A stretch of DNA of 44,819 bases from Aeromonas molluscorum 848. GTDB lineage: Bacteria > Pseudomonadota > Gammaproteobacteria > Enterobacterales > Aeromonadaceae. Shown in pieces: positions 27,842 through 36,752 of the stretch. The notes below the pieces were generated by a model. That model had not been told where the DNA came from, made no database searches, and was given only the letters and a program-made list of their open reading frames with translations. Each line of letters starts with the position of its first letter. Within the stretch, counting starts at the first letter, position 1. The position numbers and the translations under genes are program-made. Where the stretch lies: NCBI RefSeq assembly GCF_000388115.1, contig NZ_AQGQ01000010.1, forward strand, positions 1 through 44,819, written 5' to 3'.

Positions 27842-29341
27842 ATGAGTGACATGAACCTGGCCCAGTGGCAGTACCGACAGGCCCAGTTGACCCTCCCCAC
27901 CCAGGCTTTCATCGATGGCAACTATAGAGATGCCGTCGATGGTGCCACCTTTGATTGCATCAACCCCGCCAATGGCCAGTTGCTGGCAAAAGTTGCCGCC
28001 TGTGATGCCGCCGATGCGGAGCTGGCGGTCAGCGCCGCCCGCGCCGCTTTCAATGACAGGCGCTGGGCGGGTCAGTCCCCCAAGGAGCGCAAGCTGGTAC
28101 TGCAGCGCTTCGCCGAACTGATGAGGCTCCACCGGGTCGAGCTGGCTCTGCTGGAATCCCTGGACATGGGCAAGCCCATCTCGGACGCCATGGGTTACGA
28201 TGCCCCCGCCGCCGCCAACTGCATCGCCTGGAATGGCGAGGCCATCGACAAGTTGTATGACGAGGTCGCCCCGGTCGAAGAGGGCGCCCTGGCCCTGGTG
28301 ACCCGCGAGCCGTTGGGCGTAGTGGCCGCCATCGTCCCCTGGAACTTCCCCCTGGTGATGGCATGCTGGAAGCTGGGCCCGGCGCTCGCCACCGGCAACT
28401 CCGTCATCCTCAAACCGTCCGAAAAATCCCCCCTCACCGCCCTGCGCATCGCCGGGATCGCCAAAGAAGCGGGCATTCCGGATGGCGTATTCAACGTGTT
28501 GCCGGGCTTTGGTCATACCGTGGGCGAGGCGCTCGCCATGCACATGGACGTGGACTGCATCACCTTCACCGGCTCCACCAAGGTCGGCAAACATCTGGTG
28601 CAGTGCTCCGGCAAGTCGAACCTGAAACGCGCCTTCATGGAGTGCGGCGGCAAGAGCCCCAACATCATACTGGCGGATGCTCCGGATCTGGACGCTGCCG
28701 CCAAGAGTGCGGCCGGCGCCATCTTCTACAACCAGGGGGAGGTGTGCACCGCAGCCTCCCGCCTGCTGGTGCAAAACAGCATCAAGAGCGACTTCATCGA
28801 GCGGCTGCTGGCCCATGCCCGTGAGTGGGTCTCGGCAGATCCCCAGGATCCCGCCACCCGCATCGGCGCCATGGTCGATGGCATCCAGATGGAGCAGGTA
28901 TTGCGCTACATAGAGATAGGCAAGCAGGAGGGCGCCAAGCTGCTGCTCGGCGGCCAGCGTACCCGGGAGGAGAGCGGTGGCTTCTACATAGCCCCCACCA
29001 TCTTCGATGAGGTGACCCCCCAGATGCGCATCTTCCGCGAGGAGATCTTCGGCCCCGTGCTCGCCATCACCGGCTTCGATACCCTTGAGGAGGCGATCGC
29101 CCTGGGCAACGACACCGACTACGGCCTGGCAGCCGCCATCTGGACCGCAGATCTCAACAAGGCGATCAAGGGCTCCCGGGCCCTGCGTGCCGGCACCGTG
29201 TTCGTCAACAATTGGGATGGCGGTGACATGACGATGCCGTTCGGCGGCTTCAAGCAATCTGGCAATGGTCGTGACAAGTCGTTGCATGCGCTGGAAAAAT
29301 ACACCGAGCTCAAGAGCACCTGGATCCAGCTCGAATCCTGA
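27842..29341 (+). CDS. puuC: Gamma-glutamyl-gamma-aminobutyraldehyde dehydrogenase (PuuC-type)
   Basis: This protein is 499 residues from the ATG at 27842, which follows AAGGAG. It aligns with E. coli PuuC along its length, including LALLESLDMGKPI, AAIVPWNFPLVMACWKLGPALATGNSVILKPSEKSPL, the catalytic Glu in MECGGKSPNI, the Cys in NQGEVCTAASRLLV, and the end FGGFKQSGNGRDKSLHALEKYTELKSTWI. It oxidises aminoaldehydes from polyamine breakdown with NAD(P)+. The other puu enzymes (PuuA, PuuB, PuuD) are not in this window, so the true substrate may be another omega-aminoaldehyde. Confidence 0.92.
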   Translation: MSDMNLAQWQYRQAQLTLPTQAFIDGNYRDAVDGATFDCINPANGQLLAKVAACDAADAELAVSAARAAFNDRRWAGQSPKERKLVLQRFAELMRLHRVELALLESLDMGKPISDAMGYDAPAAANCIAWNGEAIDKLYDEVAPVEEGALALVTREPLGVVAAIVPWNFPLVMACWKLGPALATGNSVILKPSEKSPLTALRIAGIAKEAGIPDGVFNVLPGFGHTVGEALAMHMDVDCITFTGSTKVGKHLVQCSGKSNLKRAFMECGGKSPNIILADAPDLDAAAKSAAGAIFYNQGEVCTAASRLLVQNSIKSDFIERLLAHAREWVSADPQDPATRIGAMVDGIQMEQVLRYIEIGKQEGAKLLLGGQRTREESGGFYIAPTIFDEVTPQMRIFREEIFGPVLAITGFDTLEEAIALGNDTDYGLAAAIWTADLNKAIKGSRALRAGTVFVNNWDGGDMTMPFGGFKQSGNGRDKSLHALEKYTELKSTWIQLES

Positions 29342-29365
29342 AAATACGCATTTTGTCGATAAACA

Positions 29366-29390
29366 GGGGGCCAAGGCCCCCTTTGTCATG
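29366..29390 (+). terminator. puuC terminator
   Basis: GGGGGCC-AA-GGCCCCC followed by TTTGTC begins 25 nt past the puuC stop. Confidence 0.85.
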
Positions 29391-29460
29391 TTTACCCTTC
29401 CCTCACCTCGCGAGACTGATATAATAATCAGCTACACAAACCATTAAATATTAAGAAAAA

Positions 29461-29634
29461 ATGTTGTTTCTCGTGGGAAGCGTGCTGCTGCTGGTGATAG
29501 GGCTGCCACTGCTGTTTTTCCTGCTGGGTCAAGGGGAAGCCTATGTTACCTGGGGCCCCTGGATCTCGGCCCTGGTCCTCATGCTGTGGCTGCTGCTGGA
29601 TATCGACAAGATCCGCCGAGGCGGGCCCAGATAG
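29461..29634 (+). CDS. Small membrane protein (57 aa)
   Basis: An open frame of 57 codons starting MLFLVGSVLLLVIGLPLLFF encodes two hydrophobic segments (about residues 2-22 and 32-47) and a basic tail (DKIRRGGPR), the topology of a small inner-membrane protein. A stop three codons upstream fixes the start region. Only an A-rich stretch (AAGAAAAA), not a clear Shine-Dalgarno, precedes it. It lies between the puuC terminator and rarD. No family is recognised. Confidence 0.5.
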   Translation: MLFLVGSVLLLVIGLPLLFFLLGQGEAYVTWGPWISALVLMLWLLLDIDKIRRGGPR

Positions 29635-29758
29635 CCGCATACCCGGCGGCCACTCGCTTGTTAATCACTATTTAATCGCTTCTTTCCCATCGCAAGGATG
29701 GCTAAACTGATCGTTTGGCGGTGTCAGTCACATCCGCTCTTTTGCGAAGGTTAGCCAG

Positions 29759-30661
29759 ATGTCACAACAGATCCAGCGCCAGGGGATCATTTATGCCCTG
29801 TGTGCTTATACCCTTTGGGGCATAGCGCCCATCTATTTCAAGTTGATCGCCGAAGTCCCCGCCGCCGAGATCCTCACTCACCGCATCATCTGGTCCTGTG
29901 CCCTGCTGGCAGTGCTGGTGCTGCTCGGGCGCCAGTGGTCCAAGGTGCAGACCGTGCTGCGCAAGCCCAAGGTATTGATGACTCTGGCGCTGACCTCTAC
30001 CGTGGTGGGCGGCAACTGGCTGCTGTTTATCTGGGCCATCAACAATGGCCACATGCTCGACGCCAGCCTGGGTTACTACATCAACCCGCTATTCAACGTG
30101 CTGCTCGGCATGGTGTTCCTCGGTGAGAAACTGCGCCGCTTGCAGTGGTGGGCGGTAGGGCTCGCCGTGGTAGGGGTGGCCGTGCAGCTGATCGCCTTTG
30201 GCTCCCTGCCCTGGATTGCCCTGGTGCTGGCCAGCTCCTTCGCCTTCTATGGCCTGGTGCGCAAAAAGCTGGCCCTGGATGCCCTCACCGGCCTGCTGCT
30301 GGAGACGCTGATCCTGCTGCCCCCGGCGGCCATCTATTTGTGGGGCATAGCCGACAGCCCCACCAGCCATATGGCGGACAACAGCCTCTACCTCAACCTG
30401 ATGCTAATTGCCGCCGGGGCCGTCACCACGGCTCCCCTGCTCTGCTTCACCGCCGCCGCGACCCGGCTCAAGTTCTCCACCCTGGGGTTCTTCCAGTACA
30501 TAGGCCCCAGCCTGATGTTCATTCTGGCGGTCACCTTGTACGGCGAGGCGCTGCGTACCGACAAGCTGATCACCTTCGCCTGCATCTGGAGCGCCCTGGT
30601 GTTGTTCAGCCTGGATGGCCTGCGCAGCAGCAGGCGACGATCCCAGCCGGCGGCGCAATAA
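29759..30661 (+). CDS. rarD: EamA/RarD-type drug-metabolite transporter
   Basis: This 300-residue integral membrane protein has about ten hydrophobic segments. The N-terminal GIIYALCAYTLWGIAPIYFK and the ETLILLPPAAIYLW segment are characteristic of RarD, a DMT-superfamily permease of unknown substrate. The ATG at 29759 is preceded by GAAGGTTAGCCAG. A strong terminator follows the stop, so it is probably monocistronic. Confidence 0.93.
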   Translation: MSQQIQRQGIIYALCAYTLWGIAPIYFKLIAEVPAAEILTHRIIWSCALLAVLVLLGRQWSKVQTVLRKPKVLMTLALTSTVVGGNWLLFIWAINNGHMLDASLGYYINPLFNVLLGMVFLGEKLRRLQWWAVGLAVVGVAVQLIAFGSLPWIALVLASSFAFYGLVRKKLALDALTGLLLETLILLPPAAIYLWGIADSPTSHMADNSLYLNLMLIAAGAVTTAPLLCFTAAATRLKFSTLGFFQYIGPSLMFILAVTLYGEALRTDKLITFACIWSALVLFSLDGLRSSRRRSQPAAQ

Positions 30662-30670
30662 ACCTACCGA

Positions 30671-30696
30671 CACCCGGCACTTGCCGGGTGTTTTTC
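30671..30696 (+). terminator. rarD terminator
   Basis: CACCCGGC-ACTT-GCCGGGTG is followed by five T directly after the rarD stop. Confidence 0.92.
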
Positions 30697-30797
30697 ATCC
30701 CGTCCCGGCCAGCCCGCGGCGGCCTGCCAAACCGGTGCCAGGGCCGGATCGCAATAATCTACAAGCGCCCTGCGCCAATCTGAGGTATTGATCAGGG

Positions 30798-31613
30798 ATG
30801 AAGCACGCGCACCCCATTCACTACTGGCAGTCACCCCATCTGCCGGGCCTGGAACTCTCCCACTCCCATCACCGGGAGTTCAGCTATGGCCGTCACGTCC
30901 ACCTGGACTATCACATCGGTCTGGTGCAGCGCGGTGGCCAGAAATTCATCCACAAGGGAGAGAGCCATGCCCTGGTGCGCGGTGAGCTTTCCACCGTCAA
31001 CCCCGACGAGATGCACGACGGTCTGAGCCTGCTGCCGGAAGGGTACGAGGTGCGGGTCTTCTCCATAGACCCGAACCAGCTGGCCGATTGGCTGCCTGGT
31101 GGCGAGCTCTTTTTCGACAGAGGGCTGCAGCGGCGACCGGATCTCTACACCGGCTTCGCCCGCCTGCACATGTACCTCGAGGAGCCGAAGGTCGATGGCC
31201 TGCTGGCCGAGAGCACGCTGCTGGCCCTGCTCGGCGATCTGCTGCAACTAGCGCCAAGTGAGCACAGACTGGCGGACCCTCAGCTCAGGTTTCTGCGCGG
31301 CCACCTGCTGGATCGCCTCGACGAGCGCCACAGCCTGGAGGATCTTGCCGCCCTGTTCGGGCTGGATCGCTTCGCCTTCCTGCGCCAGTTCAAGAAAAAG
31401 ACCGGCATGACCCCCTACGCCTGGCTCAAGCGGCTAAGGCTTGAGCGCAGCAAGGCCCTGCTCGCCCGAGGCATGGCGGTGAGCGAGGTGGCGTTGGCAG
31501 TGGGTTTCTTCGATCAGAGCCACTTCCACCATGGTTTTCGCCAAGCCTTCGGGCTCACTCCCGCCGATTACCGCCAGCAGATGCAATCTTTTACAAGCCA
31601 CCCGCACCGCTAG
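30798..31613 (+). CDS. AraC-family transcriptional regulator
   Basis: This 271-residue protein has an N-terminal cupin-like sensor domain (HHREFSYGRHVHLDYHIGLVQRGGQ ... VNPDEMHDG, about residues 10-95) and a C-terminal AraC double helix-turn-helix (about residues 165-265). The latter includes LAALFGLDRFAFLRQFKKKTGMTPYAWLKRLRLERSKALL and VALAVGFFDQSHFHHGFRQAFGLTPADYR. It sits 50 nt before a LysE-type exporter, an arrangement typical of AraC regulators that control amino acid efflux. The ligand is unknown. Confidence 0.92.
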   Translation: MKHAHPIHYWQSPHLPGLELSHSHHREFSYGRHVHLDYHIGLVQRGGQKFIHKGESHALVRGELSTVNPDEMHDGLSLLPEGYEVRVFSIDPNQLADWLPGGELFFDRGLQRRPDLYTGFARLHMYLEEPKVDGLLAESTLLALLGDLLQLAPSEHRLADPQLRFLRGHLLDRLDERHSLEDLAALFGLDRFAFLRQFKKKTGMTPYAWLKRLRLERSKALLARGMAVSEVALAVGFFDQSHFHHGFRQAFGLTPADYRQQMQSFTSHPHR

Positions 31614-31663
31614 GGTGGCAAGCTGCCCTCTCTTCAATGCAGCACAGTAAGGAAAGCACCATC

Positions 31664-32302
31664 ATGCAGAGTCTGTTCGTCACCATAGGACTCCTCCATC
31701 TCATCGCCCTGGCGAGCCCGGGCCCAGATTTTGCGCTTATCCTGCGCACCAGCTTGCACAGGCCCACCGCCATCGGTGCCGCCATTGGCATAGCGCTCGC
31801 CATCTTGCTGCACGCCACCTTCAGCCTAACCGGCATCAGTCTGCTGATTGCCGAACACCCCTGGTTGTTCAACCTGGTGCGACTGACGGGCGCCCTCTAT
31901 CTTGGCTGGCTCGGCTGGGGTGCACTCAAGGCCGCCTGGCAGGGCAGTGCCACCCTGCGATTGCAGGCGGGGAACGAGCATGGCGGCCTGGCCCAGGGTA
32001 TTCGCCGTGGGCTCGCCACCAACTTGCTCAATCCCAAGGCGCTGCTGTTCTTCGTCGGTCTGCTGGCGGCCATGATCACCCCCCAGGTGAGCGGCCTGAC
32101 CCGCAGCCTGCTGGTCATTGAGCTCTTCCTGCTCTCCCTCGCCTGGTTCGGCCTGCTGGCCTGGAGCCTCTCCACCCCGCGCGCGCAGCGCCTGCTCGAC
32201 CGGGTGCAGCGCCCGCTCAATCTGGTCACCGGCCTGTTGTTTGGCGCCGTCAGCCTCTCCATCCTGATGGAGCTGGCCCGCGAGGCGAGTGCCTATATCT
32301 AA
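31664..32302 (+). CDS. LysE/RhtB-type amino acid exporter
   Basis: This protein is 212 residues from the ATG at 31664 (MQSLFVTIGLLHLIALASPGPDFALILR), with AAGGA about 10 nt upstream; an ATG at 31637 in frame would add nine polar residues. The SPGPDF motif at the end of the first membrane segment, GALYLGWLGW and NLLNPKALLFF are the LysE-superfamily signatures. Five to six membrane segments are seen. It follows the AraC regulator. The substrate is likely an amino acid or derivative. Confidence 0.92.
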   Translation: MQSLFVTIGLLHLIALASPGPDFALILRTSLHRPTAIGAAIGIALAILLHATFSLTGISLLIAEHPWLFNLVRLTGALYLGWLGWGALKAAWQGSATLRLQAGNEHGGLAQGIRRGLATNLLNPKALLFFVGLLAAMITPQVSGLTRSLLVIELFLLSLAWFGLLAWSLSTPRAQRLLDRVQRPLNLVTGLLFGAVSLSILMELAREASAYI

Positions 32303-32327
32303 GTCATGCCAACGACTTCCGCTATAG

Positions 32328-32437
32328 CGCGGACCCAGCATCTGCTCGGCCGAGTGCAACGGCCTGCTGTTTGGTATCACCCACCCAGCCTCTCCATCCT
32401 GGTGGAGCTGGCCCGCGAGGCGAGTGCCTAGATCTGG
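32328..32437 (+). repeat. Degenerate partial copy of the lysE 3' end
   Basis: Downstream of the exporter, 32328-32437 repeats the last stretch of that gene (about 32183-32302). GAGCTGGCCCGCGAGGCGAG is identical and GGCCTGCTGTTTGG nearly so, while about 20 nt are missing and the frame is broken. This looks like the remnant of a tandem duplication and fills about half of the gap before the YeeE/YedE gene. The rest of the gap shows only a short GTAACGTTAC palindrome at 32511-32520. Confidence 0.8.
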
Positions 32438-32532
32438 CACGCAGGCACGCCCGTCGCCGAATGGCTGGCATCGGACTCATTGTGGGATTAGGATGCACGC
32501 CTTAACCACAGTAACGTTACGGATGTATCGGC

Positions 32533-33642
32533 ATGGCTCGACAATGGTCGCTCCCCATAGTGGCTCTCGCGGGGGGAGCTTTATTCTGGCTCGGCAACAG
32601 CTTCGGTATGAAATGGGCCCTGATGGCCCTGTTAGGATTCGGCTTCGGCTTCACCCTCTCCTTCAGTCGCTTCGGCATCGTCTTCGGCTGGCGCGAGATG
32701 CTGACCAGGCGAAACAGCTACTACGTGCGGATTCACCTGCTTACCATCGCCATCGAAATTCTGCTGTTCACCTGCTTCCTCTCCTTTACTCACGCCCTGT
32801 TTGGCGATGCCATGGTGGGCAACGTCATGGCCATCGGCGTGCCCTTCATCGTCGGCGCCTTCCTGTTCGGTATCGGCATGCAGCTAGCGGGAGTCTGCGC
32901 TACCGGTACCCTCTACTGCTGCGGCGAGGGGCAACCCCGCTTCTGGCTGGTGCTGGTCTGCTACGGCATCGGCACTCTCATCAGCAACCAGTTTCGTCCC
33001 GAGCTGGAGGCCACCTTCTCCAGCCAGGTGGTATTGGCCAAGGATCTGACCGGCAATATCTGGAGCGGCATGCTGCTCAACCTGGCGCTGGTCGCCGTGC
33101 TGTTCATGCTGTTTCGCAGGAGTGAATTAAAGCGCACCGGTGAGCTCAAGCCCATCTTCGGCGGTGGCAACCTGTTCTGGCGCGACGGCCGCTTCACCGT
33201 GCTGACCGGCGGCATCCTCATCGCCCTGCTCAACTCCGCCGTGGTCGCCCTGCACGGCTCGGCCTGGACCATCACCGGCGCCGTCTATGACATGGCGCTG
33301 CGCGGCGCCTCCCTGTTCGGCCTGTTCGAGGGCAACCCCAAGCTGGCCCAGCCGCTGTTCATCAACCCCATGGTCGGCATGTTCTGGCTGGGGATCCTGG
33401 GGGCCATGCTGGCACGCTGCCTGAGCGGTGGCGGCAACTTCGCCCCGATCCGCATAGGCAACAGCCTGGCGGCCATCATTGGCGGTCTGCTGATGGGGAT
33501 GGGGGCCATGTACAGCGCCTGCAACCTCGGCGGCTTCTTCGACGGCACGGCATCGGGCAGCCTGCACGGCTGGGTCTGGATGCTGATGGCCCTGGCGGGC
33601 AGCCTCATCGGCATCCGCCTGCGGCCGCTGTTCAGACTCTGA
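32533..33642 (+). CDS. YeeE/YedE-family (TsuA-like) sulfur-compound transporter
   Basis: This 369-residue polytopic membrane protein has around ten hydrophobic segments. The two pseudo-symmetric Gly/Cys loops of the YeeE/YedE family are visible: FGIGMQLAGVCATGTLYCCGEGQ near residues 115-137 and MGMGAMYSACNLGGFFDG near 325-343. Family members import thiosulfate or related sulfur species through cysteine relays. No TusA-like partner gene is adjacent. The Shine-Dalgarno before the ATG is weak. Confidence 0.88.
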   Translation: MARQWSLPIVALAGGALFWLGNSFGMKWALMALLGFGFGFTLSFSRFGIVFGWREMLTRRNSYYVRIHLLTIAIEILLFTCFLSFTHALFGDAMVGNVMAIGVPFIVGAFLFGIGMQLAGVCATGTLYCCGEGQPRFWLVLVCYGIGTLISNQFRPELEATFSSQVVLAKDLTGNIWSGMLLNLALVAVLFMLFRRSELKRTGELKPIFGGGNLFWRDGRFTVLTGGILIALLNSAVVALHGSAWTITGAVYDMALRGASLFGLFEGNPKLAQPLFINPMVGMFWLGILGAMLARCLSGGGNFAPIRIGNSLAAIIGGLLMGMGAMYSACNLGGFFDGTASGSLHGWVWMLMALAGSLIGIRLRPLFRL

Positions 33643-33649
33643 TGCAAGC

Positions 33650-33679
33650 ACGGGATGGTGCTTTACGGCGCCATCCCGT
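33650..33679. terminator. Hairpin between convergent transporter genes
   Basis: ACGGGATGG pairs with CCATCCCGT, extended by three inner pairs around a 6-nt loop, directly after the YeeE/YedE stop. There is no T tract, so a terminator role is only probable. Confidence 0.5.
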
Positions 33680-33745
33680 CAATACCCCTCCTCTTTATCC
33701 CGGTCCGAAGGCTGCAAATTGCGGCACCATTCTTTCCAGGCTTGC

Positions 33746-34366
33746 CTATCTCAGCCCCCTGACCAACAGCAACAGGGCAAAGCCGGTAAACATCACCGCC
33801 GACAACCGGTTGATGCCCCTGGCGAAGCGATCGCCATAGCCCTGCAGCCCCACCCAACGAAACACCAGGCAGTAGCCGCCGTGCACCACCAGCACCACGG
33901 CGCTGAAACTCAGCGCCAGCAGCAGGCACTGGCCCAGCGCCCCCTGGCGAAAGTCGATGAACTGGGGAAACAGGCTGGTGAAGAAGATGATCGCCTTGGG
34001 GTTGAGCAAGCTGATGAGCGCCCCCTTGACGAAGCTGTGCCAGCAATCCCTATCCGAGCTCGCGCCCATCACAAGGCTGACCCCGCGCTGACGCCAGGAG
34101 TTCACCCCCAGATAGAGCAGATAGAGGGCGCCACCCAGGGTGAGGATCTGCTGGCCCCCGGCCAGCCAGTGGGTAAACCAGAGTACCGCCAGCGAGGCCA
34201 GGGTCGCCACCAGCAGTATCCCCACCGCCACCCCGACAAAACCGGCGATGGCGTGACGGCTTCCCCGGGTCAGGGTGTTGCCTATGGTGTAGATCACAGC
34301 CGGCCCGGGACTGAGCACAGTCCCCAGGGCGAGCAGCAGGTAGAGGGCGTAATATTCGAGACTCAT
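33746..34366 (-). CDS. Second LysE-family exporter
   Basis: This 206-residue membrane protein begins MSLEYYALYLLLALGTVLSPGPAVIYTIGN, with the family SPGP motif, then GALYLLYLGVNSWRQRG and SLLNPKAIIFFTSLFPQF. It is a paralogue of the exporter at 31664, but clearly distant from it. The LysR gene is divergent about 100 nt away and is a natural candidate regulator. The substrate is not predictable beyond amino acids or similar small molecules. Confidence 0.9.
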   Translation of the reverse strand: MSLEYYALYLLLALGTVLSPGPAVIYTIGNTLTRGSRHAIAGFVGVAVGILLVATLASLAVLWFTHWLAGGQQILTLGGALYLLYLGVNSWRQRGVSLVMGASSDRDCWHSFVKGALISLLNPKAIIFFTSLFPQFIDFRQGALGQCLLLALSFSAVVLVVHGGYCLVFRWVGLQGYGDRFARGINRLSAVMFTGFALLLLVRGLR

Positions 34367-34467
34367 CGCAGGGCATTTCCCGGTCGGTTGGATGCCGCCC
34401 AGTATATTGACAGCCGCTTCGCCAGCCAGACATAGTGGCGCTCGGCTTTATAAACCAGGAGTTTAGA

Positions 34468-35364
34468 GTGGACCGTCTGACCGCCATCGAGATCTTCGTC
34501 GAAGTCGCACGCGCGGGCAGCTTCAGTGCCGTGGCGGACCGCTTTGAGATGACGCCGGCCATGATCGGCAAGTACATCAAGTGGCTGGAGACCCGAGTCG
34601 GCTCCCGCCTGCTCAACCGCAATACCCGCCGCCAGAGCCTGACCGAGGCGGGCAGGGAGTACCTCGGCGGTTGCCAGAGCCTGCTGCAACACTACCGGGA
34701 GCTGGAGCAGAACACCCTGGCCCACACCGGCCAGGCGGCGGGCAAGATCCGCATCAATGCCCCCATCACCTTCGGTAGCTATCGGCTGACCCCCTTGCTG
34801 TGCCGCTTCATGGCGCGATATCCGCAGATCCGCATCGAGCTGGATCTCTGTGATCGGCTGGTCGACGTGATCGGCGACGGCTTCGACCTCATCTTCCGGG
34901 TCGGCACCCCCAAGGACGCCGCCTACATAGCCCGGCCGCTGGCCCACTCGGCCTCGGTGTTCTGCGCCTCACCCATCTACCTGCAACGGCACGGCACCCC
35001 GCTCGAGCTCGCGGATCTGGCCCGTCACCACTGCCTGGGCTTCGTGCCCTGGTTGACCCAGTCGGGCCTGGCCACTGAGTTTCCCCTCGAGCAGCTGCAC
35101 CTGTGGGACAGCCCCTTCATCAGCAACCATGGCAGCGCCCTCAAGGTGGCGGCCCTGAATCATGCGGGAATAGCACTGCAACCCAGGGACTTGTTGAGTC
35201 AGGAGCTGGCCAGCGGCGCCCTGCTGGAGATCTTGCCGGAGGCCCTGCCTGCCCCGCGCCTGGTCAACATGCTCTATCCTGCCAGGGAGCCCATGCCGCT
35301 GCGGCTGCGACTGCTGATCGACTACCTCAGCGATCACCGCCAGGAGCTGGACATCCCGGCGTGA
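34468..35364 (+). CDS. LysR-family transcriptional regulator
   Basis: This protein is 298 residues from the GTG at 34468, which follows CAGGAG; in-frame codons further upstream would add residues not found in the family. The N-terminal winged helix reads MDRLTAIEIFVEVARAGSFSAVADRFEMTPAMIGKYIKWLETRVGSRLLNRNTRR. The effector domain follows with INAPITFGSYRLTPLLCRFMARYPQIRIEL. This is the CrgA-like subgroup. It is divergent from the second LysE-type exporter. Confidence 0.92.
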   Translation: MDRLTAIEIFVEVARAGSFSAVADRFEMTPAMIGKYIKWLETRVGSRLLNRNTRRQSLTEAGREYLGGCQSLLQHYRELEQNTLAHTGQAAGKIRINAPITFGSYRLTPLLCRFMARYPQIRIELDLCDRLVDVIGDGFDLIFRVGTPKDAAYIARPLAHSASVFCASPIYLQRHGTPLELADLARHHCLGFVPWLTQSGLATEFPLEQLHLWDSPFISNHGSALKVAALNHAGIALQPRDLLSQELASGALLEILPEALPAPRLVNMLYPAREPMPLRLRLLIDYLSDHRQELDIPA

Positions 35365-35380
35365 TGCAGCACCGGTCGGC

Positions 35381-36082
35381 TCACTCCCCCCGCTCAGTCA
35401 TCTTGCGCAGATAGAGATAGCCCTCGCCGGGGCTGCCCCAGCGCAGCTTGCCGCCCTCATCGTAGGCACGATCGAGCAGACGCACCCGATCCGGGCCGAT
35501 CCAGAGGTATTGCACCAGAGTGCTGGCGCCGCCGAAATCGGTAGTGCAACGGCCAATGTCGCTGTGCCCCTGATACTCGCCGGACGGCTGGCGGTGCAAC
35601 CAGATCTCGCAGCCCTGGCGCAGGGAGAGCTGTTGCGGGGTGAGGGAGTCGAGCAGCTCAGGCTGACGCCAGGCACCGGCAAAGTCCGTGGCGCGCGGCA
35701 TGGTCAGCTCGCTCATCAGTATGCGCCCGCCAGAGGCTTCGCTGAAGCGGTAGATGCGCTGGCGAAAGGGGCGCGGGGCGCGCTCTGCCAGGCTCTGCTC
35801 GGCGTAGATCCAGCGCACCCCAGGCCTGCCCGGCCAGATCTCCATCAACCGCAAACTGGCACTGGCGAAGCGATCGTCATCACGGGCCTGCTCGGCATTG
35901 GCAAAATCGCCGCTAAACCAGTCAAGCAGGGGTGCCAGACTGGCCTGAGGCTGGGCTGCCTCTGACGGCACGCCTGGGCGGGGGACAAAGGGGGTGGACT
36001 CCGCCCAGATCAGGCAGGAACAGAGCAAGCCGCACAGGGCCGCCATCAGCCGCATTGTCGAATCCATCCGAATCATTTTCAT
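35381..36082 (-). CDS. CpcT/CpeT-like (DUF1001) secreted protein
   Basis: This protein is 233 residues if started at the ATG at 36082; several later ATGs are possible and none has a good Shine-Dalgarno. A signal peptide (MAALCGLLCSCLIWA, cleavage before ESTPFV) is followed by a domain opening with LLDWFSGDFANAEQA, the conserved start of the CpcT/CpeT family, and later YRFSEA, GCEIWLHRQ and LYLRKMT. In cyanobacteria this family attaches bilins to phycobiliproteins; here, with no phycobiliproteins, the role is unknown. It converges on the LysR gene. Confidence 0.82.
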   Translation of the reverse strand: MKMIRMDSTMRLMAALCGLLCSCLIWAESTPFVPRPGVPSEAAQPQASLAPLLDWFSGDFANAEQARDDDRFASASLRLMEIWPGRPGVRWIYAEQSLAERAPRPFRQRIYRFSEASGGRILMSELTMPRATDFAGAWRQPELLDSLTPQQLSLRQGCEIWLHRQPSGEYQGHSDIGRCTTDFGGASTLVQYLWIGPDRVRLLDRAYDEGGKLRWGSPGEGYLYLRKMTERGE

Positions 36083-36243
36083 GGTGGCGATTATATGAGC
36101 GAACGCTGGCAATAACCGCAACCTTGATCAAATCCTGGCCAATCTGCTGAAAAATCACAGTGTTAGCCAAGCCAATCCCCAAACTGGACGGCACGCCCGG
36201 ATGTGGCGGCTATTCTTGGTGCGACTCCCCCAACGAGGCATAG

Positions 36244-36696
36244 ATGATGACAACAGGAACAGTACGGCTGCACCGCGTACTCAAGGCCCCGCCGATGCGG
36301 GTCTATCGGGCATTTCTTGAGGCGGAGGCGCTCGCCAAATGGCTGCCGCCCCATGGCTTCACCTGCCGGGTAGAGCGCCTGGAGGCCCGCGTCGGCGGCA
36401 CCTTCAGGATGGCGTTCAGCAACTTTGCCACCGGCCACAGCCATGGCTTTGGCGGCCAGTATCTCGAGCTGGAGCCGGGCCAACGCCTGCGCTACACGGA
36501 CCGTTTCGACGATCCCAATCTGCCGGGGGAGATGGCGGTGACCATCACCCTCAGCCAGGTGCTGTGCGGCACCGAGCTTGCCATCGAACAGAGCGGGATC
36601 CCCGACGCCATACCGGTCGAGATGTGCTATCTCGGCTGGCAGGAGTCCCTGACCCAGCTCGCCGCCCTGGTCGAACCCGAGATCCCGAGCGAATAG
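36244..36696 (+). CDS. SRPBCC (AHSA1-like) domain protein
   Basis: This 150-residue single-domain protein of the START-like/AHSA1 type begins VRLHRVLKAPPMRVYRAFLEAEALAKWLPPHGFTC. It contains the family GGTFRMAFSN and ending GWQESLTQLAALVE. Such domains bind hydrophobic ligands, but the ligand is not predictable. It is divergent from the CpcT-like gene and no partner ArsR regulator is adjacent. Confidence 0.88.
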   Translation: MMTTGTVRLHRVLKAPPMRVYRAFLEAEALAKWLPPHGFTCRVERLEARVGGTFRMAFSNFATGHSHGFGGQYLELEPGQRLRYTDRFDDPNLPGEMAVTITLSQVLCGTELAIEQSGIPDAIPVEMCYLGWQESLTQLAALVEPEIPSE

Positions 36697-36752
36697 CCCA
36701 ACGCCGAGCCTGCCGCCATGGCGGGCTCTGTGCCGATTCAACCACCCTGCAC

